A stretch of 21,476 nucleotides of DNA from M3007 sp046155725 (GCA_046155725.1 JBJXFT010000045.1:1-21476); one strand, 5' to 3'. Positions 1 through 6,965 are shown, numbered from the stretch's first letter. Notes: generated by a model not told the origin, from the letters alone. Made by a program: numbers and translations.

Positions 1-27
1 CATCCGATGACTTTGAGTCATCGGATG
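1..27. repeat. Perfect 12-bp hairpin at the window edge
   Basis: Arms 1-12 (CATCCGATGACT) and 16-27 are exact reverse complements around a 3-nt loop. It lies about 105 nt beyond the stop of the minus-strand glycosyltransferase at 133, so it could act in that transcript's 3' end. No clear U-tract is visible because the window ends there. It may equally be one of the dispersed palindromes seen elsewhere in the window. Confidence 0.6.
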
Positions 28-132
28 ACTACTCGGAGGGCAACGAAAAAAAGATTTACAGTTTTGGATGGCGAAGTATGGTTGATAAATTGGTCAGCAT
101 TTACAATGCCTTTTGTCTGTTTGTCAACATGC

Positions 133-1068
133 TCAAATCTCCTTTTCAATCAAATACGAGTTCCGAATCGGCGAATTCCGGTTGATCATTTCGGCCAAAA
201 AACCCGTCAGGAAAAGTTGTGTGCCGATGACAAGGGCCAAAATGCCAAAGAAAAAAAGCGGCCTTTCGGCGATGCCCCATTCGTTGTACACCGTTTTGGC
301 GATGCTGAGAGAAACCAAAATGCCAAAGCCGATGAGGAACGAAATCAGCCCCAGCGTGCCAAAAAAGTGCATGGGTCGCTTGCCGAATTTGCCCACAAAC
401 GAGATGCTCATCAAATCCAGCGGGCCATTGATGAAGCGCTCGAACCCGCCGAATTTCGTGACCCCATACTGCCGGGCACGGTGTTCCACCACCTTTTCGC
501 CGATTCGCGCAAAGCCCGCCCATTTGGCTATGACCGGGATGTAGCGGTGCATCTCGCCATACACCTCGATGGTTTTCACCACATCGGAGCGGTAGGCTTT
601 GAGGCCACAGTTGAAGTCGTGGAGCGGGATGCCGCTCATCCAGCGCGTGGCCGCGTTGAAAAGTTTGGTTGGCAGGGTCTTGCTGATGGGGTCGTGGCGC
701 ACTTTTTTCCAGCCGCTCACGAGGTCGTAGCCGTCTTCGGCGATCATGCGGTAGAGCGCGGGGATCTCGTCGGGGCTGTCTTGCAGATCCGCGTCCATCG
801 TGATTACCACGTCGCCTTGTGCGACTTGGAACGCGGTGTGCAGCGCGGCTGACTTGCCGTAGTTGCGGCGGAATTTGATGCCGCGCACACATGGGTTGCT
901 ATCGTGCAGCGCGTTGATAATCTTCCATGAGCGATCGGTGCTGCCGTCGTCCACCATGATGATTTCGTAAGAAAGGTGGTTGGCTTCGCATACGCGGCGA
1001 ACCCAGGCTTCGAGTTCGGGGAGGCTTTCTTCCTCATTTTTGAGCGGGACGACGATGGAGAGGTTCAA
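133..1068 (-). CDS. Family 2 glycosyltransferase, DPM1/GtrB-like, with two C-terminal membrane helices
   Basis: This is a 311-aa GT-A fold enzyme that probably transfers a sugar from a nucleotide donor to a polyprenyl phosphate at the inner membrane. Visible motifs are the N-terminal strand SIVVPLKNEEESLPEL (about 4-19), VDDGSTD (39-45), the metal-binding MDADLQDSPDE (91-101) and the acceptor-side HDFNCGLKAYR (150-160). Two hydrophobic segments follow at about 234-257 and 270-293, the usual plan of dolichol/undecaprenyl-phosphate glycosyltransferases. The start is a TTG at 1068: no in-frame ATG lies upstream and the family's first beta strand begins at residue 3. It is the last gene of a minus-strand run, 28 nt after the 98-aa gene. 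Family and topology are firm. The sugar and lipid substrates cannot be read from the sequence. Confidence 0.9.
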   Translation of the reverse strand: MNLSIVVPLKNEEESLPELEAWVRRVCEANHLSYEIIMVDDGSTDRSWKIINALHDSNPCVRGIKFRRNYGKSAALHTAFQVAQGDVVITMDADLQDSPDEIPALYRMIAEDGYDLVSGWKKVRHDPISKTLPTKLFNAATRWMSGIPLHDFNCGLKAYRSDVVKTIEVYGEMHRYIPVIAKWAGFARIGEKVVEHRARQYGVTKFGGFERFINGPLDLMSISFVGKFGKRPMHFFGTLGLISFLIGFGILVSLSIAKTVYNEWGIAERPLFFFGILALVIGTQLFLTGFLAEMINRNSPIRNSYLIEKEI

Positions 1069-1096
1069 GGCAAAGCGGTTATTTTGTGCATTGTTA

Positions 1097-1393
1097 TTAT
1101 GCTGCGCTTGCCGTCAGCGCGAGCCGCTCTGCTTCGATCATCTTGGCCAAGTCGTCGGGCTCATTGATAACTCCCTGCTCGGAAAGTGCATAGGAATAGC
1201 CTGCAAAATCGCCTTTAAGTACCTTGTCGTCTTGACTCGAAGGCTTGTGGAGTAGTACGATGGAGTTGTGCGCATCGCTGACAAATCGAAAGCGATCGCC
1301 CACCGATTCATCGCGGAAGCCGAGTTTGCGAAGCAGGGTGGCAAACTCACGATAGGAGACTTCTATTTCTTTGTAGATTCTGAAAAAAATCAT
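1097..1393 (-). CDS. Small hypothetical protein, possibly a HicA/YcfA-like fold
   Basis: A 98-aa protein whose ATG (1391-1393) lies 2 nt after the stop of the DUF4365 gene, so the two are very likely translationally coupled. I do not recognise the family. The pattern of LLRKLGF, then RFRFVSD, then a VLLHKP strand and a terminal helix (DDLAKMIE) loosely recalls the small double-stranded-RNA-binding-like fold of HicA/YcfA proteins. The glycine-serine-histidine signature of active HicA toxins is absent (GDRFRF is found instead). The HicA comparison is speculative; the coding call rests on tight packing and plausible composition. Confidence 0.7.
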   Translation of the reverse strand: MIFFRIYKEIEVSYREFATLLRKLGFRDESVGDRFRFVSDAHNSIVLLHKPSSQDDKVLKGDFAGYSYALSEQGVINEPDDLAKMIEAERLALTASAA

Positions 1394-1395
1394 GT

Positions 1396-1857
1396 TTATT
1401 CAAAGATTGTGCTTGCTTTCAGTCTTTGCATCGCTATGCTGTCGAAGACATTGGTAAGCGGGATGTAAACCCGGACAAATTTACGGACATCCCTCAATGC
1501 CATTCGGTTTTCTTCAAAATAATCGCGTAAGTCGGTAAAATAAACCATGTTTTTGGCGGCATCATACAGGAACAGTACTACTGGTTGGGGGCTCAAAAGC
1601 CAAAGTTCTAAATCTCTTTTTGACAGGTCAATCGCACAGGTTTCGCCGATGGCCTTCAACTTGTCGGTAGACTTCAATTGAAACTTGATAAACCCATTGG
1701 CATACTCCCCCCGTTCATTGTACAGGTGAATGAATCCGTCATACCCATAGTCATGGAACATCCTCTGAACTGTACAGCCGGCAAGCAACACTTGTCGCTC
1801 CACTTGGTTGAAGCCGAGGTCTTCGATAATGTGCTGCCGGGTTCGGAGTTTTCTCAT
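1396..1857 (-). CDS. DUF4365 domain protein, predicted PD-(D/E)xK nuclease fold
   Basis: A 153-aa protein matching the DUF4365 pattern. After an N-terminal helix it has DYGYDGFIHLYN (about 36-47), then a strand ending FQLKST (58-63), then WLLSPQPVVLFLYDA (about 86-100) and a tyrosine/phenylalanine-rich strand. The Asp followed by Q-x-K resembles the active site of Mrr-like PD-(D/E)xK nucleases, in which Q replaces the middle acidic residue. The family is often linked to mobile or defence islands, but its biochemical role is not settled. The ATG at 1855-1857 is 3 nt after the trmH-like stop and its own stop is 2 nt before the 98-aa gene. Nuclease activity is inference from the motif. Confidence 0.8.
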   Translation of the reverse strand: MRKLRTRQHIIEDLGFNQVERQVLLAGCTVQRMFHDYGYDGFIHLYNERGEYANGFIKFQLKSTDKLKAIGETCAIDLSKRDLELWLLSPQPVVLFLYDAAKNMVYFTDLRDYFEENRMALRDVRKFVRVYIPLTNVFDSIAMQRLKASTIFE

Positions 1858-1860
1858 TTT

Positions 1861-2625
1861 TCAAAGTTCAAAATTCGTCAAAGGGCTGGGGCTTATTTGT
1901 TGCTTCGGCGGCGCGGCAGGGTCTCGCTCTACGTACACGGGGAGCAAAGGTGCGGAATCTTTGCCTATCAAAATCGCTTGCTGCTGGTGCCACGTTTTCT
2001 CTTTCAACATGGCCGCCCATCGCTCGAAAAGTTGTTGCTGCTGCGCTTCGCTGAACTTGCTTTTTTCGCCATAAAAACCCTGCGCCTCGCGCTGCCGCCG
2101 CGCCTCGAAAAGCGTGACCGCGCAGGCCACCGAGATGTTCAGGCTTTCGGCAAAACCAACTTGCGGGACGGTAAAATTGCCGTCGCACAAAGCCAGGGCT
2201 TCCGCGCTAACGCCTTCATCTTCATTGCCAAAAAGGAACGCCGTAGGCTGCGCAAGGTCGAGCGCATACAGCGATTCGCTGCGTTCGCTCCCGCCTGCCA
2301 AGCCCTGGCGGGCAGGGAGGCTCGTGCCAAGGATGCGCCCATAGCGTTCGCGCACCCGCCTGAAGCATTCGGCCAAGTCCTCAAAAACGTACACGTCAAT
2401 CCATTTGAACGTGCCGCCCGAGGTGCGCTTGCCCAGCACGAGGCCGCGCTTGTCGAGGTATTTTTTGGTGTAAATGACAAACACCTCGCGCACGCCCACC
2501 GCGTCGCAGGAACGAAGCGCCGCGCTGATGTTGAGCGGGTCAAAAATGTTTTCCAGCACCACCGTCAGGTCGGGCTGCGACTGGCGAATGACGGCACGGA
2601 TTTTCTGTTCGCGGGAAGGGTTCAC
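1861..2625 (-). CDS. trmH: TrmH/SpoU family RNA 2'-O-methyltransferase, probable tRNA Gm18 methyltransferase
   Basis: A 254-aa SPOUT enzyme that would methylate a ribose 2'-OH in RNA using S-adenosylmethionine; the closest match is TrmH, which acts on G18 of tRNA. All three family motifs are present: NIFDPLNISAALRSCDAVGV (about 26-45, motif 1 with catalytic-type N and R), FLFGNEDEGVS (130-140, motif 2) and VPQVGFAESLNISVACAVTL (153-172, motif 3, part of the trefoil-knot SAM pocket). An unusual insert at about residues 103-119 (LPARQGLAGGSERSESL) falls between the Rossmann-like strands and is encoded by an imperfect GC-rich palindrome. It heads a tight run with the DUF4365 gene. The RNA target is inferred from similarity to TrmH. 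Confidence 0.9.
   Translation of the reverse strand: MNPSREQKIRAVIRQSQPDLTVVLENIFDPLNISAALRSCDAVGVREVFVIYTKKYLDKRGLVLGKRTSGGTFKWIDVYVFEDLAECFRRVRERYGRILGTSLPARQGLAGGSERSESLYALDLAQPTAFLFGNEDEGVSAEALALCDGNFTVPQVGFAESLNISVACAVTLFEARRQREAQGFYGEKSKFSEAQQQQLFERWAAMLKEKTWHQQQAILIGKDSAPLLPVYVERDPAAPPKQQISPSPLTNFEL
2294..2316. repeat. GC-rich palindrome inside the trmH-like coding sequence
   Basis: CCTGCC (2294-2299) and GGCAGG (2311-2316) are complementary, with an inner GCC/GGC pair. It encodes the PARQGLAG part of a segment not expected in TrmH. A related CCTGTCTGCC...GGCAGGCAGG palindrome occurs between genes at 21106-21150, so this looks like an in-frame copy of a dispersed element. Confidence 0.6.
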
Positions 2626-2668
2626 AGTAATTTGATAATGGGATAATTTGACAATTTGATAATCGAAT

Positions 2669-2719
2669 CAATCGGATCAATCGAACAATCGGATCAATCG
2701 AACAATCGGATCAATCGAA
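2669..2719. repeat. Three perfect tandem copies of a 17-bp unit
   Basis: The unit CAATCGGATCAATCGAA occurs at 2669-2685, 2686-2702 and 2703-2719 without mismatch. The gap lies between the lipoprotein stop (2726) and the trmH-like start (2625), both on the minus strand. A 15-nt piece of the same family (2661-2675) recurs in inverted orientation at 21054-21068. Confidence 0.9.
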
Positions 2720-2725
2720 TAATTT

Positions 2726-4054
2726 TTACTCCACGGGCACAAAGCCGAATTTTTCAAACTTCAAGATGTGGACGAACGTGTTCTCCAGATAATCAGGCGT
2801 ATTGCGCCCGTCGTCCACCGCCCCGCTGCCGAAAATTTTGGAGAATGAAAACCGCCCGCGCAAAGTCGTCGCCGTTTCGTCGTCCAAGCGTTCAGGGAAC
2901 GAAAGGCCGTAGCGCGCCAGCATCCGCCCGACGAACAGCGTCACGTCGTAGCCATTGAAGCCATCTTCGTCGGGGATAGTGCCGGTGGAGTCATAGAATT
3001 TTTGCTGAAAATCCTTCACTTCCTGCACCGAGTAATCGAGCCAAGAAGCCGCACTGACGTGGGCGTTCAGGCTGCTCAAGTATTCGGGGTCAATGGCATC
3101 AAAGTTGCGCCATTGCGGCATCCCGTACACCTCCACACGGTTGCTCCCTTTCGAGTCTTTTAGTTTTCGGAGGAAGGCCATCACGAAATCCTGGCTCGCC
3201 CAAGTAGGCAGCACGAACACAGAAGTGCGCCCCGCGTGCAGGTGTTTTTTCAGATCCACCTTGTCAAAATTGGCCGTTTCGTCTGGCACGATGATTTCCT
3301 CGAACCCGGTGCTGCCGCCAAGCGCAACATTCGCGTCCTGAAAATAAGTCAAGCGGTCGGCCTCCTTTTCCTTGCACACGAGCGTGACGGCATCGGGGCG
3401 GTTTGCCCTACGAATGTGGCGCGTGATGGCTTCGCAATGCGCCCGCAGCGAGGGGTTCGTTTGCAGAAAATCGGGGTTCCGTGTGGTCAAATCCGCACTG
3501 GGGCTTTCGGGCGAAATCAGGATTTTGCGCCGTTCCTTTGCCCATTCGGCAAAAGCCTGCACATGGCTCGAACGCACTGGGCCGATGAAAACGGAAGATT
3601 CTTCGAGGCGAGGGTTGGCCATGAGTTTTTGAAAATCCACGTCGTTGGCCTGCGTGTCCCACACATCGGCCACGAGATTGATGCGCTCCTCGCTGCTCAA
3701 TTTTTCGAGCGCGATTTTTGCGCCGGCGTAGAATTGCAGGGCGAGGCGGCTCTTTTCCGGCACTTCGGCGCCCGATCTTTGGCCGCTCAAAAACGGGAGC
3801 ATGAAAGCGATGTGGTAAACGTCGTCCGATGAAGGCCGCTCGGGCCGGTCGGGCGTAGTGCCGATGGGCGGTTTGCCGGAGTTGTTCGGAGTCCAACGCA
3901 CGGTGTCCATGGGAGCAGGTTTGCCGGGCGTGGGGCGGCTGGGCTGGTTGGGCCGTGTGGGGCCGCCGGTAGTGCTGCGCCGGGCAGGGTCGCAAGCAGC
4001 GAAGGCGAAGAGTGCGAACAGAAAGGCGGAGAGCGAGGGAGTGTTGATTTTCAT
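2726..4054 (-). CDS. Periplasmic-binding-type lipoprotein, LivK/type 1 PBP fold
   Basis: A 442-aa protein with a lipoprotein signal: from the ATG at 4052-4054 it reads MKINTPSLSAFLFALFAFAAC, with lipobox FAAC and the acylated cysteine at 21. A proline-, threonine- and arginine-rich linker (about 24-75) leads to a periplasmic-binding-protein type 1 domain. That domain starts at YHIAFMLPFLSG, continues with FYAGAKIALEKL, SSVFIGPVRSSHVQAFAEWA and RKILISPESPSADL, and ends near FVHILKFEKFGFVPV. These are hallmarks of the branched-chain amino-acid receptor (LivK) and LpoA-like fold. No ABC transporter genes are adjacent, so it could be a sensory or envelope-assembly protein rather than a transport receptor. 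A longer reading from 4096 would put 14 residues before the signal and is less likely. The start is 31 nt from the divergent gene at 4086. Confidence 0.85.
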   Translation of the reverse strand: MKINTPSLSAFLFALFAFAACDPARRSTTGGPTRPNQPSRPTPGKPAPMDTVRWTPNNSGKPPIGTTPDRPERPSSDDVYHIAFMLPFLSGQRSGAEVPEKSRLALQFYAGAKIALEKLSSEERINLVADVWDTQANDVDFQKLMANPRLEESSVFIGPVRSSHVQAFAEWAKERRKILISPESPSADLTTRNPDFLQTNPSLRAHCEAITRHIRRANRPDAVTLVCKEKEADRLTYFQDANVALGGSTGFEEIIVPDETANFDKVDLKKHLHAGRTSVFVLPTWASQDFVMAFLRKLKDSKGSNRVEVYGMPQWRNFDAIDPEYLSSLNAHVSAASWLDYSVQEVKDFQQKFYDSTGTIPDEDGFNGYDVTLFVGRMLARYGLSFPERLDDETATTLRGRFSFSKIFGSGAVDDGRNTPDYLENTFVHILKFEKFGFVPVE

Positions 4055-4085
4055 TTTATCTACTTTGAACAAAAATGCCACAGTC

Positions 4086-4859
4086 ATGAATTTCACCGAT
4101 CAAATGGGCCGCCGGGTAGCATTGGCGCATTGGCCGCCGCGCCGAATCGTCTCGCTCGTGCCATCGCAGACGGAGTTTTTGGCCGATTTGGGTTTGGAAA
4201 ACGAGGTGGTCGGTATCACCAAGTTTTGTGTCCGACCGTCGGAATGGTTTCAGTCCAAGCCCCGCGTCGGCGGCACCAAAACGCTTGACTTTCAAAAAAT
4301 AGAAGCCTTGCGCCCCGACCTGCTCATCGGCAACAAAGAAGAAAACGAACAAAGCCAAATCGAACACCTCGCCCAAAGATACCCGGTCTGGATGAGCGAC
4401 ATCCTCACGCTCCGTCACGCGCTCGACATGATGCAGCGCGTGGGCCAACTGACCGGGAAAAGCGAGCCAGCGAACAAACTTGCTTTCCAGATAGAAATCG
4501 AGTTTGCGCATCGTTCATCGTTTATAGTTCATCGTTCCAAAGTGGTTTACCTCATTTGGCGCAAGCCCTACATGGCCGCCGCAAGCGGCACTTTTATTGA
4601 CGACATGCTTCGCCGGGCGGGTTTTGAAAATGCGTTTGCCCATCTGTCGCGCTACCCCGAAATCTCGCCCGAACAACTTGCTGCCGCCCGCCCAGATATC
4701 CTGCTCCTCTCCTCCGAGCCATACCCATTTTCGGAAAAACACTTCCCCGCGCTCCAAGAGATTTGCCCCGATGCCCGCATCCAACTCGTTGATGGCGAAA
4801 TGTTTTCGTGGTATGGAAGCCGCTTGCTCCATGCGCCCGCCTATTTTGCAAAATTGTAA
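4086..4859 (+). CDS. TroA/BtuF-like helical-backbone metal receptor, apparently cytoplasmic
   Basis: A 257-aa protein of the periplasmic-binding type III (BtuF/FhuD) superfamily. Evidence: PPRRIVSLVPSQTEFLADLG (17-36), VVGITKFCVRP (41-51), VGGTKTLDFQKIEALRPDLL (61-80), then after the backbone helix VVYLIWRKPYMAAASGTFIDDML and RPDILLLSSEPYPF. Relatives bind corrinoids, haem or siderophores and deliver them to ABC importers. No signal peptide or lipobox is present at the ATG chosen (4086), so it may work in the cytosol, which is odd for the family though seen in Bacteroidota. Residues 142-151 (HRSSFIVHRS) sit at the domain junction and are encoded by a short direct repeat. No transporter genes are adjacent. 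Ligand unknown. Confidence 0.85.
   Translation: MNFTDQMGRRVALAHWPPRRIVSLVPSQTEFLADLGLENEVVGITKFCVRPSEWFQSKPRVGGTKTLDFQKIEALRPDLLIGNKEENEQSQIEHLAQRYPVWMSDILTLRHALDMMQRVGQLTGKSEPANKLAFQIEIEFAHRSSFIVHRSKVVYLIWRKPYMAAASGTFIDDMLRRAGFENAFAHLSRYPEISPEQLAAARPDILLLSSEPYPFSEKHFPALQEICPDARIQLVDGEMFSWYGSRLLHAPAYFAKL
4509..4538. repeat. Short direct repeat inside the metal-receptor gene
   Basis: GTTCATCGTT occurs at 4513-4522 and 4527-4536, separated by TATA. It encodes the HRSSFIVHRS segment at the junction of the backbone helix and second domain. AT-rich repeats of this type usually sit between genes, so this may be an in-frame acquisition. Confidence 0.5.
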
Positions 4860-4913
4860 GCCAAGTACGTCGCCAAAATTAGTTTAACCTAAAATATGCG
4901 GCATCTTGGTGGG

Positions 4914-4941
4914 AATTAGCACATTAGCAGATTGGCTAATT
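4914..4941. terminator. Possible weak bidirectional terminator between convergent genes
   Basis: AATTAGC (4914-4920) and GCTAATT (4935-4941) are complementary with a 14-nt loop, in the 94-nt gap between the converging receptor (ends 4859) and RNA ligase (ends 4954). The stem is short and AT-rich and there is no strong U-tract, so the role is a guess. Confidence 0.3.
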
Positions 4942-4953
4942 ATCACATTCTAC

Positions 4954-5946
4954 TTACTCTTCGTATTTCAACAAAAACTCCGGGTTCACGGCTTTGAAAG
5001 AAACCCGCCCAATCATATCCTGCCGCTCCGTGAGGGGGCGAATCACGATGCCCTCGCGCTGTGCATCGGCATTCAAAACAGACTTGCCGACGGATTTTTC
5101 CACCAGCACCGCGATGTCGTTCGAGAGCGCGTAGCCCGTTTCCAGCACCGGCACCGAAGACAACCCCAAGTGCAGGAGCATCGCCTGACATTCGGCAAAA
5201 TCAAGGTAGCGGTAAGCATCAATATCAAACACGTTGAAGAAAAACACTTGCTGGCCGCGCAGCCTGTATTTGTTTTTCTGAATGGCTTCGCCCACGATTT
5301 CGCCTTGCAGCGCATAGTCCTTGTCGAGCGCGGCGAGTTTGTTCTCCAAATCCAGCGCACGTGCCACCTGCCAGATGGAGTTGTCAGGGTCTTCCAGCAA
5401 TTCGAGGTTCCGAGAGCACACCCCAAAGTGGCCTTTTTTCGTAAAATACGTCACGCTGCTGCCGTCAAGTTTTTCGGCGACGTAGCACAGTTCGCCTGCG
5501 TATTTGTCCAGCACCTCCTGCATCACCTGCACACGGGTTTCGTCGGTTTTGGGGATGAACGAGGGGAACGGCCCAAGGGCAATGCCGAGCAGATTGGCAG
5601 GCATGGGCGGCTCGTATTTCGTGACGCCGAGCGCGTCGGTCACGTCCGCGCCCTCTTGAATATCAGTGCCTTCGGGCAAAAAAGAGAGCGGGAAACAGAT
5701 GCCCTGAGAGATTTGCCCGCGCAGCCGAACGGTGCGGATGCGCATCTTGCGCGGGCGCAGGAACTCGAATTCCGGGCGCTCGGGCAGCAGGCTGTCTATC
5801 TCGCAATAGATGCACAGGTCGCCGACTTGGAACTCGTCTTTTTTCACCACCAACTGCCAACCAAGCACGGTGGCTTTCGAGATGGCATCGGCGTTTTCGA
5901 TGGGTTCTAGGGCTTTGATGCGTTGGATGCTTGCTAACTGGCGCAT
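4954..5946 (-). CDS. ATP-dependent RNA ligase, Rnl5/DRB0094-like, with N-terminal OB-type domain
   Basis: A 330-aa nucleotidyltransferase that would seal RNA 3'-OH/5'-phosphate nicks through a lysyl-AMP intermediate. Motif I is EKLDGSS (158-164, nucleophile K159). Further signatures are GVCSRN (175-180), LQGEIVGE (213-220, motif III), FFFNVFDI (235-242, IIIa), EGIVIR (298-303, IV) and SFKAVNPEFLLK (316-327, V). Residues 1-110 form a separate N-terminal domain (QLASIQRIKALEPIENAD...) like that of the Deinococcus DRB0094 ligase, which is 342 aa. I chose the ATG at 5944-5946 because the 25 residues upstream read through the terminator hairpin at 5980-6010. It lies downstream of the sigma-factor gene but beyond a strong terminator, so it probably has its own promoter. 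The substrate in this organism is unknown; RNA repair is inferred from the family. Confidence 0.9.
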   Translation of the reverse strand: MRQLASIQRIKALEPIENADAISKATVLGWQLVVKKDEFQVGDLCIYCEIDSLLPERPEFEFLRPRKMRIRTVRLRGQISQGICFPLSFLPEGTDIQEGADVTDALGVTKYEPPMPANLLGIALGPFPSFIPKTDETRVQVMQEVLDKYAGELCYVAEKLDGSSVTYFTKKGHFGVCSRNLELLEDPDNSIWQVARALDLENKLAALDKDYALQGEIVGEAIQKNKYRLRGQQVFFFNVFDIDAYRYLDFAECQAMLLHLGLSSVPVLETGYALSNDIAVLVEKSVGKSVLNADAQREGIVIRPLTERQDMIGRVSFKAVNPEFLLKYEE

Positions 5947-5970
5947 GATATGGTTGGGTTGAAATGCTTG

Positions 5971-6010
5971 AAAAACAAAGGGCGAGTTTATCGCTTCGAT
6001 AAACTCGCCC
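5971..6010 (-). terminator. Intrinsic terminator of the sigma-factor gene
   Basis: On the minus strand a perfect 14-bp stem (arms 5997-6010 and 5980-5993, GGGCGAGTTTATCG) with a 3-nt loop is followed directly by TTTGTTTTT (5979-5971). This is a textbook rho-independent terminator 57 nt past the sigma-factor stop at 6067, and it separates that gene from the RNA ligase. Confidence 0.85.
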
Positions 6011-6020
6011 CTTCGATTCA

Positions 6021-6053
6021 AGACTTTCCAAGTTTCTAAAACTTGGAAAGTCT
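6021..6053. repeat. Perfect 15-bp hairpin beside the terminator
   Basis: AGACTTTCCAAGTTT (6021-6035) pairs with 6039-6053 around a 3-nt loop. It directly follows the sigma-factor stop (6067) and precedes the terminator stem. It lacks its own U-tract, so it is probably a dispersed palindrome or a 3'-end stabilising structure. Confidence 0.8.
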
Positions 6054-6066
6054 AAGAAGCGAGTGC

Positions 6067-6936
6067 CTACGCCCCAAGGTAAGTCTTCAGCAATTTGCTC
6101 CGGCTGGTAGCCCGCAACTTGTTGATTGCCTTGTCTTTTATCTGGCGTACCCGCTCACGGGTGAGGCCGAATTTGTCGCCGATGTCTTCCAGCGAAAGCG
6201 GGTGCTCCACCCCTATGCCAAAGTAAAGTTTGATCACGTCGGCTTGGCGATCGGTAAGCGTGCCGAGCGAGCGTTCTATCTCGCGGCGCAGCGAATCGGC
6301 GTAATCGAGGTGCGAATCGGTGCCGGGCATGGTGTTGTTTTCCAGCACGTCGAGCAGCGAGTTGTCTTCCCCTTCCACAAACGGCGCATCCATTGAAACG
6401 TGCCTGGCAGCCACGCCGAGCGTGGTTTCCACCTCATCGGTGGATATCTCGAGCAATTCGGCCAATTCTTCCGCGCTTGGCTCGCGCTCGAATTCCTGTT
6501 CGAGTTGGCTGAAAGCCTTGTTGATTTTGTTGAGCGAGCCTACCTTGTTCAGGGGCAGGCGCACGATGCGGCTCTGCTCGGCCAAGGCTTGGAGGATGCT
6601 CTGGCGAATCCACCACACCGCATAAGAAATGAACTTGAATCCGCGCGTCTCGTCGAAGCGTTGGGCAGCCTTGATGAGGCCGAGGTTGCCTTCGTTGATA
6701 AGGTCAGAGAGGCTGAGGCCCTGATTTTGATATTGTTTTGCGACGGAAACGACAAAGCGCAGGTTGGCTTTCGTCAGTTTTTCGAGGGCTATTTGGTCGC
6801 CTTGCTTGATGCGTTTGGCAAGGTCAACTTCTTCTTCGGGGGTGAGGAGGTCCACTTTGCCAATCTCTTGGAGGTACTTTTCGAGCGACTGGCTTTCGCG
6901 GTTTGTAATGGACTTCGTTATCTTTAACTGCCTCAT
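6067..6936 (-). CDS. rpoD: Primary sigma factor RpoD/SigA, Bacteroidota type
   Basis: A 289-aa sigma-70 factor directing RNA polymerase to housekeeping promoters. It lacks the long acidic region 1.1 of proteobacterial RpoD and matches the roughly 287-aa Bacteroidota form. Region 1.2 is SLEKYLQEIGKVDLLTPEEE (17-36). Region 2 runs from LTKANLRFVVSVAKQYQNQG through LSDLINEGNLGLIKAAQRFD to FKFISYAVWWIRQSILQAL (about 54-118). Region 3 follows RLPLNKVGSLNKI, and region 4 ends in LTRERVRQIKDKAINKLR with the helix-turn-helix for the upstream promoter element. The ATG at 6934-6936 gives the conserved MRQLKITKSITNRE start; a longer reading from 7038 would run through the promoter. It is followed by a strong terminator. 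Confidence 0.97.
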   Translation of the reverse strand: MRQLKITKSITNRESQSLEKYLQEIGKVDLLTPEEEVDLAKRIKQGDQIALEKLTKANLRFVVSVAKQYQNQGLSLSDLINEGNLGLIKAAQRFDETRGFKFISYAVWWIRQSILQALAEQSRIVRLPLNKVGSLNKINKAFSQLEQEFEREPSAEELAELLEISTDEVETTLGVAARHVSMDAPFVEGEDNSLLDVLENNTMPGTDSHLDYADSLRREIERSLGTLTDRQADVIKLYFGIGVEHPLSLEDIGDKFGLTRERVRQIKDKAINKLRATSRSKLLKTYLGA

Positions 6937-6965
6937 GTATTGTGCTGCTGAGTTATTTTTCGGTG

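Noticed and set aside
7..852. 281-codon plus-strand frame at the left edge
   Set aside because: It lies opposite the glycosyltransferase, whose motifs are unambiguous; the plus-strand translation has none.
1678..2646. 322-codon plus-strand frame opposite trmH and DUF4365
   Set aside because: It spans two convincing minus-strand genes and has no family signature.
2661..2719. CRISPR array from regular repeats
   Set aside because: The 17-bp units are contiguous with no spacers and no cas genes are nearby; this is a simple tandem repeat.
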